64,000 nucleotides of DNA from Streptomyces sp. DvalAA-43. Its GTDB lineage: Bacteria; Actinomycetota; Actinomycetes; Streptomycetales; Streptomycetaceae. This document shows, in pieces, positions 41,838 through 50,154 of the stretch. Location of the stretch: assembly GCF_900091725.1 (NCBI RefSeq), contig NZ_FMBW01000044.1, positions 310,001 through 374,000 of the forward strand, written 5' to 3'. The notes beneath the pieces were generated by a model. That model was given only the letters and a program-made list of their open reading frames with translations. It ran no database searches and was not told where the DNA came from. The position numbers were made by a program, and so were the translations under genes. Every line of letters begins with the position of its first letter. Within the stretch, counting starts at the first letter, position 1.

Positions 41838-44378
41838 GTGGTGTGGTCGGGCAGCTGGGTGGCGGAGCGACTGGGCGTCGAGCTCGTCGGTGACGGGAAG
41901 CCGGACGGCGACAGGGAGCTGAAGGACCTGCTGGGCCTCGCCCTGCGCCGCAACCCCAAGCGGGCCCACCTCCTCGTGTCGAACGTGCTCGGCAAGCACG
42001 TGCCGCAGAAGCCCTCCGTGGTGTACGGCGCCGGATTCGAGCTCGGCCGGAAGGTGCGCGCGCTGCTCGGTGACGCCGAGGCGCGCCGGGCCGTCGTGCT
42101 CGGCTACGCGGAGACGGCCACCGGTCTCGGCCACGCGGTCGCCGACGGGCTGGGCGTGGCGCCGTACCTCCACTCGACGCGCCGCCCCGTCGAGGGCGTG
42201 GCGCGGGCGGGCGGCTTCGAGGAGTCCCACTCGCACGCCACCTCCCATCTGCTGCTCCCGGAGGACCCGGACCTGCTGGCGGGCGACCTCGGTCCGGCAC
42301 CCTTGCCGGGCGCTGTCTCCGATGCGCCGCTGGTGCTGGTGGACGACGAGTTCTCCACGGGCAACACCGTGCTCAACACCATCCGCGCCCTGCACGAGCG
42401 GTATCCGCGGAGCCGTTACGCCATCGTCGCCCTGGTGGACATGCGGTCACCGGCCGACCGGGGGCGGCTGGCCGAGTTCGCCGCGGAGATCGGCGCCCGC
42501 GTCGACCTCGTCGCGCGCAGCTCGGGCACGGTGACCCTCCCGGAGGGCGTCCTGGAGAAGGGCCGGGCACTGGTCGCCGCGCATGACGGGGCGGGTTCCG
42601 CCGCACACGACGGGGGCGGTTCGGCCGCGCATGACGGGGCGGGTTCCGCCGCTCCCCGGCCGGTCGCCGGGCAGGGGTCCCGGCCCTGCGCCCGGGTGGA
42701 CCTCCAGTGGCCCGCCGGCGTGCCCGACGGCGGACGGCACGGCTTCACCCCCGCCCATCGGGCAGTCCTGGAGCAGGCCCTCCCCGCCATGGCCGCCCGT
42801 ATCGCCGAAGCGCTGGGCGACGACGCCCGCCGCGTACTGATCCTCGGCTTCGAGGAGCTGATGTACGCCCCCCTGCGGCTGGGCACGGCCCTGGAGGACC
42901 GCACCGACGCCGAGGTGCGCTACTCCACCACCACGCGTTCCCCCGTCCTCGCCGTCGACGACCCGGGCTACGCGATACGGACCCGGCTGGTCTTCCCGGC
43001 CCACGACGACCCGGCCGACGGGCCCGGCGACCGGTACGCGTACAACGTCGCGGGCGCCGGCTTCGACGCCGTGGTACTCGTCGTCGACTCCACCGCCGAC
43101 ACCCCCGGACTCCACGCCCCCGACGGGCTGCTGGCGCAGCTCGCCGCGCACACCGGCCACGTGGTGCTCGCGGTCGTCCCCTCGTACGTCCCGTCGCACC
43201 CCCCGGCGGACCCCACCGAACGGCAGGAACCCCCCGTGCTGCCCGAGCCCCTCCGCGGCCCCGCCTTCTCCTCCTACGCGCCGGACGAGGTCGGCTGGCT
43301 GCTCCAGGACCTCTCGGACACCGAGCTGGAGGCGCCCACGGAGGAGCGCGAGGAGGCGATACAGAGCGGTGGCGCGCACTACGCCGAGTCGCTGCCCGTC
43401 GAGTACCAGCCGTCCGCCCACTACCAGAGCCTGTTCAAGGCGGCGCTGGAGCTGTCGGCCGCCCGCGTCGCCCGCGCCGTGGGCACCGTCACCGAGACGG
43501 TCCTCGCCGAGCGCACCCCCCGCCCGGTCCTGGTCTCGCTCGCCAGGGCCGGCACGCCCGTGGGCGTCCTCATGCGCCGCTGGGCCCGGCACCGGCACGG
43601 AGTCGATCTGCCGCACTACGCCGTCTCCATCGTGCGGGGCCGCGGCATCGACGCCAACGCCCTGCGCTGGCTGGCCGCCCACCACGACCCGGCGGACGTG
43701 GTCTTCGTCGACGGCTGGACCGGCAAGGGCGCGATCACCCGTGAACTGTCGGCGGCGCTCGCCGAGTTCGAGGGCTTCGACCCCGAGATCGCGGTTCTGG
43801 CCGACCCGGGCGGCTGCGTCCGCACCTATGGCACCCGCGAGGACTTCCTCATCCCTTCCGCCTGCCTCAACTCCACCGTCTCCGGGCTGATCTCGCGGAC
43901 CGTCCTCCGCTCCGACCTGGTGGGCCCCGAGGACTTCCACGGCGCGAAATTCTACCGGGAGCTCGCGGACACCGATGTGTCCGGCCATTTCCTCGACACT
44001 GTCGCCGCCCACTTCGACGAGGTCGTCGACGCCGTGGACGCCGAGGTCAAGGAACTGCTCGCGGCCGACCGCGCGCCCACCTGGGAGGGCTGGGCCGCCG
44101 TCGAGCGCATCAGCGAGGAGTACGGCATCCATGACGTGAACCTCGTCAAGCCGGGCGTCGGCGAGACGACCCGGGTGCTGCTGCGCCGCGTCCCGTGGAA
44201 GATCCTCGCCAAGCGCGGCGCGGGCGCGGACCTCGAACACATCCGGCTGCTGGCCGAGCAGCGGGGCGTACCGGTGGAGGAGGTCGACGAACTCCCGTAC
44301 AGCTGCGTCGGTCTGATCCACCCGAAGTACACCAGGGGTGCGACCGGCGCGGACGGCAAGGCGGTGGAGTCGCAGTGA
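41838..44378 (+). CDS. Fused phosphoribosyltransferase-TRSP / StiP-PELOTA ter-module protein
   Basis: 846-residue multidomain protein. N-terminal part (about 1-230): PRTase fold with PRPP-binding motif VLVDDEFSTGNT (Asp169/Asp170). About 290-440: TRSP-like domain with GFEELMYAPLRLG and YSTTTRSPV. About 500-760: second PRTase/StiP-like region with SAHYQSLFKAALEL, the PRPP-like motif VVFVDGWTGKGA (Asp625) and Cys in GGCVRTYG. C-terminal about 780-840: PELOTA-like RNA-binding domain with RVLLRRVPWKILAKRG. The two halves, elsewhere often separate genes, are fused. A 24-bp in-frame repeat lies in the first linker. GTG 41838 follows AGAAGGAG; upstream ATG 41787 is an alternative. Confidence 0.85.
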   Translation: MVWSGSWVAERLGVELVGDGKPDGDRELKDLLGLALRRNPKRAHLLVSNVLGKHVPQKPSVVYGAGFELGRKVRALLGDAEARRAVVLGYAETATGLGHAVADGLGVAPYLHSTRRPVEGVARAGGFEESHSHATSHLLLPEDPDLLAGDLGPAPLPGAVSDAPLVLVDDEFSTGNTVLNTIRALHERYPRSRYAIVALVDMRSPADRGRLAEFAAEIGARVDLVARSSGTVTLPEGVLEKGRALVAAHDGAGSAAHDGGGSAAHDGAGSAAPRPVAGQGSRPCARVDLQWPAGVPDGGRHGFTPAHRAVLEQALPAMAARIAEALGDDARRVLILGFEELMYAPLRLGTALEDRTDAEVRYSTTTRSPVLAVDDPGYAIRTRLVFPAHDDPADGPGDRYAYNVAGAGFDAVVLVVDSTADTPGLHAPDGLLAQLAAHTGHVVLAVVPSYVPSHPPADPTERQEPPVLPEPLRGPAFSSYAPDEVGWLLQDLSDTELEAPTEEREEAIQSGGAHYAESLPVEYQPSAHYQSLFKAALELSAARVARAVGTVTETVLAERTPRPVLVSLARAGTPVGVLMRRWARHRHGVDLPHYAVSIVRGRGIDANALRWLAAHHDPADVVFVDGWTGKGAITRELSAALAEFEGFDPEIAVLADPGGCVRTYGTREDFLIPSACLNSTVSGLISRTVLRSDLVGPEDFHGAKFYRELADTDVSGHFLDTVAAHFDEVVDAVDAEVKELLAADRAPTWEGWAAVERISEEYGIHDVNLVKPGVGETTRVLLRRVPWKILAKRGAGADLEHIRLLAEQRGVPVEEVDELPYSCVGLIHPKYTRGATGADGKAVESQ
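42579..42650 (+). repeat. 24-bp in-frame repeat in linker of PRTase fusion
   Basis: Three copies encoding AHDG(A/G)GSA. The repeat is coding, lengthening the linker between the PRTase and TRSP domains. Copy number may vary between strains. Confidence 0.8.
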
Positions 44379-45268
44379 CCACGTCGACGCCCCCGACCAC
44401 ATCTGCTACCGCTACGGCATCCGCTTCCGCTTCCGGTCCGGCCGCCGCCCCCGTGACGCTCGTCGCCAGCGACCTCGACCGCACCCTGATCTACTCCGCG
44501 GCGGCGCTCCGCCTCACCATGCCGGACGCCGAGGCCCCCCGGCTGCTCTGCGTGGAGGTGTACGACCACAAGCCGCTCTCCTACCTGACGGAGACGGCCG
44601 CGGCGCTGCTCGACGAGCTGGCCCGCGCCACGGTCTTCGTCCCGACTACCACCCGCACCCGCGAGCAGTACGGACGCATCCAGCTGCCCGGCCCCGCACC
44701 GCGCTTCGCGATCTGCGCCAACGGGGGACACCTGCTCGTCGACGGCGAGTCCGACCCCGACTGGCAGCGGCGGGTGGCCCGCAGGCTCGCCGACGAGTGC
44801 GCCTCCCTCGCCGAGGTCCGCGCCCACCTCCTGGCCGCGGCCGACCCCGCCTGGCTGCTCAAGGAACGGGTCGCCGAGGACCTCTTCGCCTATCTCGTCG
44901 TGGAACGCACGCTGCTGCCCGAGGGCTGGGTCGAGGAACTGGGCACGTGGGCGCGGACGCGTGGCTGGACGGTCTCCCTCCAGGGCCGCAAGATCTACGC
45001 CGTTCCGGGCCCGCTCACCAAGAGCGCCGCCATGACCGAGGTGGCCCGGCGCACCGGCGCCACGCTCACCCTCGCCGCCGGGGACAGCCTCCTCGACGCC
45101 GATCTGCTCCTCGCCGCCGACCGCGCCTGGCGCCCGGCCCACGGCGAACTGGCCGATACCGGCTGGAGCGCCCCGCACACCGAGGTCACGGCCGCGCAGG
45201 GCGTGGCAGCGGGTGAGGAGATCCTTCGGCACTTCCTCCGGGCCGCGGGCGAGGGAAGATCGTCCTGA
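44375..45268 (+). CDS. HAD-superfamily hydrolase of ter module
   Basis: 297-residue phosphatase of the HAD superfamily. Motif I is VASDLDRTLIY (Asp33, Asp35), motif II Thr in VPTTTRTREQY, motif III Lys in the GPLTKSAAM region and motif IV AAGDSLLDADLLL. It has a cap insertion between motifs II and III, as in the Cof-like type. A low-complexity Ser/Thr/Ala N-terminal extension (about 1-28) precedes the fold. GTG start overlaps the previous stop (GTGA), giving tight coupling. Predicted to act on a phosphorylated intermediate of the module. Confidence 0.88.
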   Translation: MTTSTPPTTSATATASASASGPAAAPVTLVASDLDRTLIYSAAALRLTMPDAEAPRLLCVEVYDHKPLSYLTETAAALLDELARATVFVPTTTRTREQYGRIQLPGPAPRFAICANGGHLLVDGESDPDWQRRVARRLADECASLAEVRAHLLAAADPAWLLKERVAEDLFAYLVVERTLLPEGWVEELGTWARTRGWTVSLQGRKIYAVPGPLTKSAAMTEVARRTGATLTLAAGDSLLDADLLLAADRAWRPAHGELADTGWSAPHTEVTAAQGVAAGEEILRHFLRAAGEGRSS

Positions 45269-45345
45269 CGCCGGACGCGGCGAGGGAAGATCGTCCGGAT
45301 GTCGGACGCAGGCGTGCCGGCCGATCGACGCACGAGGAGCGCGGG

Positions 45346-46005
45346 ATGACCAAGGGCAACGAAACCAAGATCACGGACGAGCTGTACGCGTACATGCTGG
45401 CGCACAACCCGCCGCTCGACGCGGTGCAGCGCGAGCTCGTCGAGACCACGTACGCACGGCTGCCCGAGCACGCCGGGATGCAGTCGGCCGAGGAGCAGGG
45501 GCCGCTGCTCGCCTTCCTGGTACGGCTGACGGGGGCCCGGCACATCGTGGAGGTCGGGACGTTCACCGGCTTCTCCGCCCTGTCGATGGCGCAGGCGCTG
45601 CCCGTCGACGGACGGCTGATCGCCTGCGACGTCTCGGAGGAGTGGACCGCCTACGGCCGGGAGGCGTGGGAGAAGGCGGGCGTCGCGGACCGGATCGAGC
45701 TCCGGATCGCCCCCGCGCTCGACACACTGCGGGCGATGCCGGCCGAGCCGCACATCGACCTCGCCTACCTGGACGCGGACAAGGCCAACTACATCCCGTA
45801 CTGGGAGGAGCTGGTGCCGAGGATGCGGCAGGGCGGTCTCGTCGTCACGGACAACGTGCTCTTCCACGGCAGGGTGACCGACCCGGGGGCGACCGGCGGA
45901 GCGGCGGCGATCAAGGAGTTCAACGAGCACGTGGCCGCCGACCCGCGGATGGACAGCGTGCTGCTGACCGTGTCGGACGGCCTGACGCTTTCCCGTAAGC
46001 GGTAG
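45346..46005 (+). CDS. O-methyltransferase, class I SAM-dependent (AdoMet_MT/COMT-like)
   Basis: 219-residue methyltransferase of the family 3 O-methyltransferases (caffeoyl-CoA/catechol type). SAM loop is HIVEVGTFTGFSALSMA, acidic residue in IACDVSEEW, metal-binding Asp in YLDADKANY and the DNVLFHG motif (Asp-Asn, Mg2+ binding). It methylates a catechol-type hydroxyl; the substrate is unknown. It lies 77 bp after the HAD gene on the same strand and might be read through, though an imperfect repeat separates them. Confidence 0.9.
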   Translation: MTKGNETKITDELYAYMLAHNPPLDAVQRELVETTYARLPEHAGMQSAEEQGPLLAFLVRLTGARHIVEVGTFTGFSALSMAQALPVDGRLIACDVSEEWTAYGREAWEKAGVADRIELRIAPALDTLRAMPAEPHIDLAYLDADKANYIPYWEELVPRMRQGGLVVTDNVLFHGRVTDPGATGGAAAIKEFNEHVAADPRMDSVLLTVSDGLTLSRKR

Positions 46006-46028
46006 AGGAGAGGCAGCGGCAGCCGACA

Positions 46029-46078
46029 GCGGCCCCGGTGGTCCGGCCCCGGCAGCGGCCCCGGACCACCGGGGCCGC
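46029..46078. terminator. Strong bidirectional hairpin between O-methyltransferase and zinc ribbon genes
   Basis: Perfect 18-bp stem (GCGGCCCCGGTGGTCCGG with its complement) around a 14-base loop. Placed between convergent stops. Confidence 0.8.
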
Positions 46079-46084
46079 CCGCCC

Positions 46085-46309
46085 TCAGCCGCAGCAACCC
46101 CCACCGCAGCAGCCGCCTCCGCCCCCACCGGCCGACGGGGCGGCGGGCGCGGACTTGGCGGACGACCCGCCGACGGCCACGGTGGAGAGCAGCTTCACGG
46201 TGTCGGAGTGCCCGGCGGGGCAGGAGGCCGGGTCGGAGGACTGGGCCATCGGGCGGCTGAGTTCGAACGTGTCTCCGCAGGAGCGGCAGCGGAATTCGTA
46301 ACGAGGCAT
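46085..46309 (-). CDS. FmdB-type zinc ribbon protein
   Basis: 74-residue protein with an N-terminal CxxC zinc ribbon (MPRYEFRCRSCG, then CPAGH) and a Gly/Cys-rich tail (GGGGGGCCGGGCCG). This is the FmdB/putative regulatory protein family, common in actinobacteria; function unknown. The tail could bind metal. Confidence 0.87.
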   Translation of the reverse strand: MPRYEFRCRSCGDTFELSRPMAQSSDPASCPAGHSDTVKLLSTVAVGGSSAKSAPAAPSAGGGGGGCCGGGCCG

Positions 46310-46445
46310 GGCCCCAGGCTAACCGTCACCGGTCCGCCGGAAACAGGCACGACGGGCGGCGGGTCAGGAGCGGCGGCAGAAAGCGAAACGGGGCCGGGAT
46401 CCACGACCGGTTCAGGGGCTGCGCCGCCTCAGAGGCCGCACCGGT

Positions 46446-47036
46446 TCAGGGGCTGCGCCGGACGGCCGGCATCGGCGACGTGGCCGCCTTCCGGGTCAGC
46501 CGTGCCTCCCGCTCGGCCTCCTCGGGGTGCCGGGCCCGCCAGTACGGGTTGTCGTGCGGAAGACCGCCGCTGACCCGCCCGTACATCCCGAAGACCATCA
46601 GCATCAGGCCGACCACGAAGCTGAACAGCACGTTCTGGAGGTGGAAGGCGAGGAAGTTGTACTCGGTCTCCAGCAGCGCGAGATTGACGAAGCCGCTGAG
46701 GATGAAGGCGACGCCCAGAATCATGTTGAGCGTCGAGGCGAAGTTGCCCCCGATCACCATCCCTATGAACAGCAGCAGGCCGACGCAGATGGACAGGACG
46801 CTCAGGGCGCCGTTGGTGTTGAGGCCCGCGACGGTGGCTCCGCCGGTGCTGAAGAAGCCGATCTTGTTGATCAGCCCCAGCACACCGAAGGCGAGCAGCA
46901 CCAGCCCCATCAGCCCTGCACCGACCCGATAGACCTGACTGAGCCGATGATCGACCGGCAGATGCTGGTCGAGCCGGGTGGCCTTGCGGCGACGGGGAGA
47001 CCGTCGGCCCGTGGCGTGCAGTACGTGGGTGGCCAT
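46446..47036 (-). CDS. DUF4383 membrane protein
   Basis: 196-residue membrane protein with four predicted helices starting near residue 38 (VGAGLMGLVLLAFGVLGLI). The family DUF4383 has a short basic N-terminus (RRSPRRRKATR) and a conserved NTNGALSVLS loop after helix 1. Function unknown. ATG start at 47036. Confidence 0.82.
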   Translation of the reverse strand: MATHVLHATGRRSPRRRKATRLDQHLPVDHRLSQVYRVGAGLMGLVLLAFGVLGLINKIGFFSTGGATVAGLNTNGALSVLSICVGLLLFIGMVIGGNFASTLNMILGVAFILSGFVNLALLETEYNFLAFHLQNVLFSFVVGLMLMVFGMYGRVSGGLPHDNPYWRARHPEEAEREARLTRKAATSPMPAVRRSP

Positions 47037-47206
47037 GTCGGTCGGCCTCCTTCGGGCGTACTACCAGGATCCGCCCAAGGCGTGGCCGCCGCGCGCCGGA
47101 GAACGCGTACGGAGCCCACAGCCGAGCGTGTACGCACGGAGGTGGCCGGGCCCTACAGAAAGATCGGGCACCGACCTCGTACAACGCAACTCGGCCCAGC
47201 CCAGCC

Positions 47207-47270
47207 GCCGACTTCGTACCACTCAGTTCAGCTCGGCCGCCGACTTCGTACCACTCAGTTCAGCTCGGCC
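47207..47270. repeat. Two tandem 32-bp direct repeats
   Basis: Two identical copies beginning GCCGACTTCGTACCACTCAG (47207-47238 and 47239-47270), with partial copies upstream. The array ends just before the stop of the coiled-coil protein gene at 47275. Confidence 0.85.
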
Positions 47271-47274
47271 CGGC

Positions 47275-48642
47275 TCAGGCGCCGGCTCCGCGTTCCTCAC
47301 GGATCTCGGAGACCACGTGCGCGGCCGTCTGGCGGACGGCCTCGGTCTCGGTCAGGAAGTGCCAGTAGTCGGGATGGCGCCCGTCGAGCCCGGCGACGGC
47401 GCGATCCAGCCGGGCCACGGCATCGTCCAGCGGACGGGCATGGCGCGGATCGGGCGTGCTGCGACCGGCCATGGCCAGGCGCTGCGCGTCCCGGACCGCG
47501 AACCGGGTCCGCTGGATCTCCTGCTGGGGGTCCTTGGCCACGTCGTCCAGCCGGTGCAGCCGGTCACCGGCCGCGGACACCGCCTCGTCCGTGGCGTTCA
47601 GCAAGGCGCGGACCGTGCTCAGCCGGGACGTCGCATCGGCCCACCGCTGCTCGTCCCGCGCCTGGGCGGCTTCCTTCAGCTTCTCCTCGGCCTGCCGCAC
47701 ATTGACGGCAGCCTGCTCGGGCACGGGCTGGAGGTCCTGCCAGCACGCCGCCGAGAAACGCCGCCGCAACTCGCTCAGCACCGGCTCCACCGAACCCGCC
47801 CGGGTCGTCAACGCCTGGGCGCGCGTGCGCAGCGATACGAGCCGGTGGTCGATCTCGGCGGCGCGGCCGGGCAGCCCGGCCGCCTCGGACCGCACCGCCT
47901 CGGCATCGCGCAACACCCGGTCGGCACGCTGCAGGGTCTCCGGAACACCGTGCCGGCCGGCGCCCTGGTTGAGCTTGGTCAGCTCGGGAGCGAGGGCCGC
48001 CAGCCGGGCGGCGAGATCGTCCGCCCGCAGACCGGACGCGCGCACCGCATCGAGAGCGTTGCTCGCACCCAGCAGCGCCTGCCGGGCCCGCTCCACGGCG
48101 GGCGCGAGCCGGGCGAGCTGCGTCTCCGCACTGCCCAGCAGCGGACCGAGCCCCTGGCCGAACCGGTCCAGCTCGGCCTTGACCCGTACCAGCTCGTCCT
48201 TGGCCGTGGCCAGCTCGGCCCGCGCGCGGGCGGCGACCGAGGGCTCCAGATCGTCCCGGTCCAGGTCGTGTGCGTCGACCGCGGTGATGTACGTATGACT
48301 GGCTTCGTCGATCCGTCGGCCCAGGGCGGCGAAGTCGTCCACGGCCTTGCGCGCGGCGGGCGAGCTGTCCACCGCGGTGATCGTCTCGATCGAGATCCGC
48401 AGATCGCGCTGGGCCGTGTCCAGCTCGTAGAAGGCGGAGGCGGCGGCATCCTTCGCGGCCTGCGCCTCGGCGCGCTGACTCTCCCCCCGCCCGCCGAACC
48501 AGCGCCTCGTACCGCCACCGGCGAAGGCGGCGGGCAGCGCGGCGGCGAGCAGCGGCACCGGCAACAGCATCAGCACGAAGACGTCCCTGACGGCGGAAAT
48601 CCCACCCGCTCCCGCCCGCGGCTGCGCGTCTGTCGCCGTCAC
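47275..48642 (-). CDS. Membrane-associated coiled-coil protein of unknown function
   Basis: 455-residue protein. One hydrophobic segment near the N-terminus (about 18-40, DVFVLMLLPVPLLAAALPAA) is followed by a long alpha-helical, Ala/Asp/Arg/Glu-rich region with heptad-like periodicity (about 60-400) and no recognised catalytic motif. It would be anchored in the membrane with a long cytoplasmic or outer coiled coil. GTG start with GGGAGAGGGA ribosome-binding site. Confidence 0.75.
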   Translation of the reverse strand: MTATDAQPRAGAGGISAVRDVFVLMLLPVPLLAAALPAAFAGGGTRRWFGGRGESQRAEAQAAKDAAASAFYELDTAQRDLRISIETITAVDSSPAARKAVDDFAALGRRIDEASHTYITAVDAHDLDRDDLEPSVAARARAELATAKDELVRVKAELDRFGQGLGPLLGSAETQLARLAPAVERARQALLGASNALDAVRASGLRADDLAARLAALAPELTKLNQGAGRHGVPETLQRADRVLRDAEAVRSEAAGLPGRAAEIDHRLVSLRTRAQALTTRAGSVEPVLSELRRRFSAACWQDLQPVPEQAAVNVRQAEEKLKEAAQARDEQRWADATSRLSTVRALLNATDEAVSAAGDRLHRLDDVAKDPQQEIQRTRFAVRDAQRLAMAGRSTPDPRHARPLDDAVARLDRAVAGLDGRHPDYWHFLTETEAVRQTAAHVVSEIREERGAGA

Positions 48643-48713
48643 ATCCCTCTCCCGTGCCGTTTCGCCCTGCCCGGTACATTCTCCCACCAGGTAAGGACGA
48701 ACACACGGGCCGG

Positions 48714-49478
48714 TTAGTTCACGCTTCGGACCGTGACTTGGCCGTTGTCGCTCCGGGCCTTCACCACATGACTGCTGCCGGCGCTGCGCGGCGCGTCCAC
48801 CGAGGTGTTCCCGTTGCGGGCGGAGACGTCCACCGCGTACCGCACGGAACCGGCTGGCAGATCGATGGTGATCCCCCCGTTGTCGCTCGCGGTGTCCACG
48901 AGATCCGGCGCGGCGGCGAACCCCAGCTGGATTCGGCCGTTGTCGGACCGGGCCGAGACGGACTTGGCCGATATCCGCTCGCCGACGATGCCGCCGTTGT
49001 CGCTGGACAGCTTGAGCGGCCCGGTGCAGTCCCGCACGGTCACCCTGCCGTTGTCGGCGCCGAGCGTGAGCGGGGTACGGAAGCCGGAGGCGACGATCCT
49101 CCCGTTGTCCCCCTCGACGACCACCGCCACCCCGCGCGGCACCTTCACCTGATGCTGCGCGTCACAGTTGCTGACCAACGCCTTGCACTTCACCTGGAGC
49201 GTGAGGGTGTCGTTCTCCATCTCCCACCGCGGATCGGGCCCGTTCCCGAGCACCACCCAACCGTCGACACGGCGGGTCACCTCGACCTTCCGCACATCGG
49301 CCGGCACGAGCTCCAGCGACGACTGCCCGGAATGGATGGTCAGCGTCTTCCCGCTCAGCGCGAACGACTTGTGCTCGGCAGGCGCGTCGCCCACGTCCGC
49401 ACTGCCACAACCGGCAAGCGCGAGCGCCATGAGCACGGCGCCACCGGACGCGATGAAAGTACGGCTACGGACTGCCAC
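48714..49478 (-). CDS. DUF4097-like beta-repeat lipoprotein
   Basis: 254-residue exported lipoprotein, lipobox LAGC at Cys24. The mature part is a DUF4097-type right-handed beta repeat: rungs carrying (D/A)NG at intervals of about 20-25 residues (VEGDNGRIV, GADNGRVTV, SSDNGGIVG, RSDNGRIQL, ASDNGGITI, RSDNGQVTV). Probably a surface structural or sensory protein; no catalytic residues seen. GTG start at 49478. Confidence 0.83.
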   Translation of the reverse strand: MAVRSRTFIASGGAVLMALALAGCGSADVGDAPAEHKSFALSGKTLTIHSGQSSLELVPADVRKVEVTRRVDGWVVLGNGPDPRWEMENDTLTLQVKCKALVSNCDAQHQVKVPRGVAVVVEGDNGRIVASGFRTPLTLGADNGRVTVRDCTGPLKLSSDNGGIVGERISAKSVSARSDNGRIQLGFAAAPDLVDTASDNGGITIDLPAGSVRYAVDVSARNGNTSVDAPRSAGSSHVVKARSDNGQVTVRSVN

Positions 49479-49659
49479 GATGATCTTTCCCCCAGGTCGT
49501 ACGACGGATGCTCCCGACGTTGCGGCTTCACCGTACGTACCTCTCCGCCCCGGCCAGAATCCGGAGGGCTACCGTACGCGGGGTAGGGATATCCCCCGTA
49601 CGAGCCCGCACCCCCACCTCCCCGACCACCATCACCCCTCCGCTGCCGCCGGGCACCGT

Positions 49660-49690
49660 TTGTGACCACGGGCCGTAGTCCATGTACGCT
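49660..49690 (+). promoter_or_regulatory. Candidate promoter of tRNA-Val
   Basis: TTGTGA (49660-49665) and TACGCT (49685-49690) with a 19-bp spacer, 14 bp upstream of the mature tRNA 5' end. Confidence 0.4.
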
Positions 49691-49704
49691 GTTGCCTCAT
49701 CCAC

Positions 49705-49776
49705 GGGTGCGTAGCTCAGGGGTAGAGCGCTGCTCTTACAAAGCAGATGTCGGCGGTTCGAAACCGTCCGCGCCCA
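49705..49776 (+). tRNA. tRNA-Val (anticodon TAC)
   Basis: 72-nt cloverleaf. Acceptor stem GGGTGCG pairs with CGCGCCC (one G-U), D-arm GCTC/GAGC, anticodon stem CTGCT/AGCAG with loop CTTACAA (anticodon TAC, decoding GUA and wobble), T-arm with TTCGAAA loop. Discriminator A, and no encoded CCA end. Followed closely by a terminator hairpin. Confidence 0.95.
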
Positions 49777-49790
49777 CCGGTTCAAAAAGA

Positions 49791-49827
49791 GAAACCCCAG
49801 GTCAAGCCTCAGCCGACCTGGGGTTTC
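49791..49827 (+). terminator. Terminator after tRNA-Val
   Basis: GAAACCCCAGGTC / GACCTGGGGTTTC 13-bp stem, 11-base loop. It may also serve the convergent bL37 gene. Confidence 0.85.
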
Positions 49828-49863
49828 CTCATGCTTAGGTTCTGACTCCGTGACGGGTACGGA

Positions 49864-49938
49864 TCAGGCGTTGGGGCGCTTGCCGTGGTTGGCGTTCTTC
49901 TTCTTGCGGGCGCGGCGCTTGTTTCCTCGCTTGGCCAT
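49864..49938 (-). CDS. Ribosomal protein bL37
   Basis: 24-residue very basic peptide (starts MAKRGNKRRARKKKN, ends NHGKRPNA). It matches the actinobacteria-specific large-subunit protein bL37 found in mycobacterial ribosome structures. A near-ideal GGGAGG ribosome-binding site precedes the ATG. Too short for usual gene finders. It lies convergent to tRNA-Val with a shared hairpin. Confidence 0.85.
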   Translation of the reverse strand: MAKRGNKRRARKKKNANHGKRPNA

Positions 49939-50154
49939 GAGATGCCTCCCTCACCTGGGGTTTCGTGCCTTCGTCAGTTTAGGTTCGGCCCGTCTCTGTC
50001 GCATCAGCGGTCGGCGGGGGACACGTCCTCTGCGGTCGGGAGGAGCGCGTCGCCGTTCCTGTCCGTAGTCCTTGAGCCTCCCCCTGCGGGAGAGGCGAGC
50101 CCCGGCTCGCCGTAACGTGGCCTGTTCACGTCAGTACCGTCCCAGGGGGGATAT

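Noticed and set aside
45248..45310. Imperfect direct repeat of GCGAGGGAAGATCGTCC after the HAD gene
   Set aside because: Only two short copies, one inside the gene end; too weak to call a separate functional element.
49528..49785. 85-codon minus-strand frame across tRNA-Val
   Set aside because: Artefact of tRNA antisense sequence; the tRNA cloverleaf is unambiguous.
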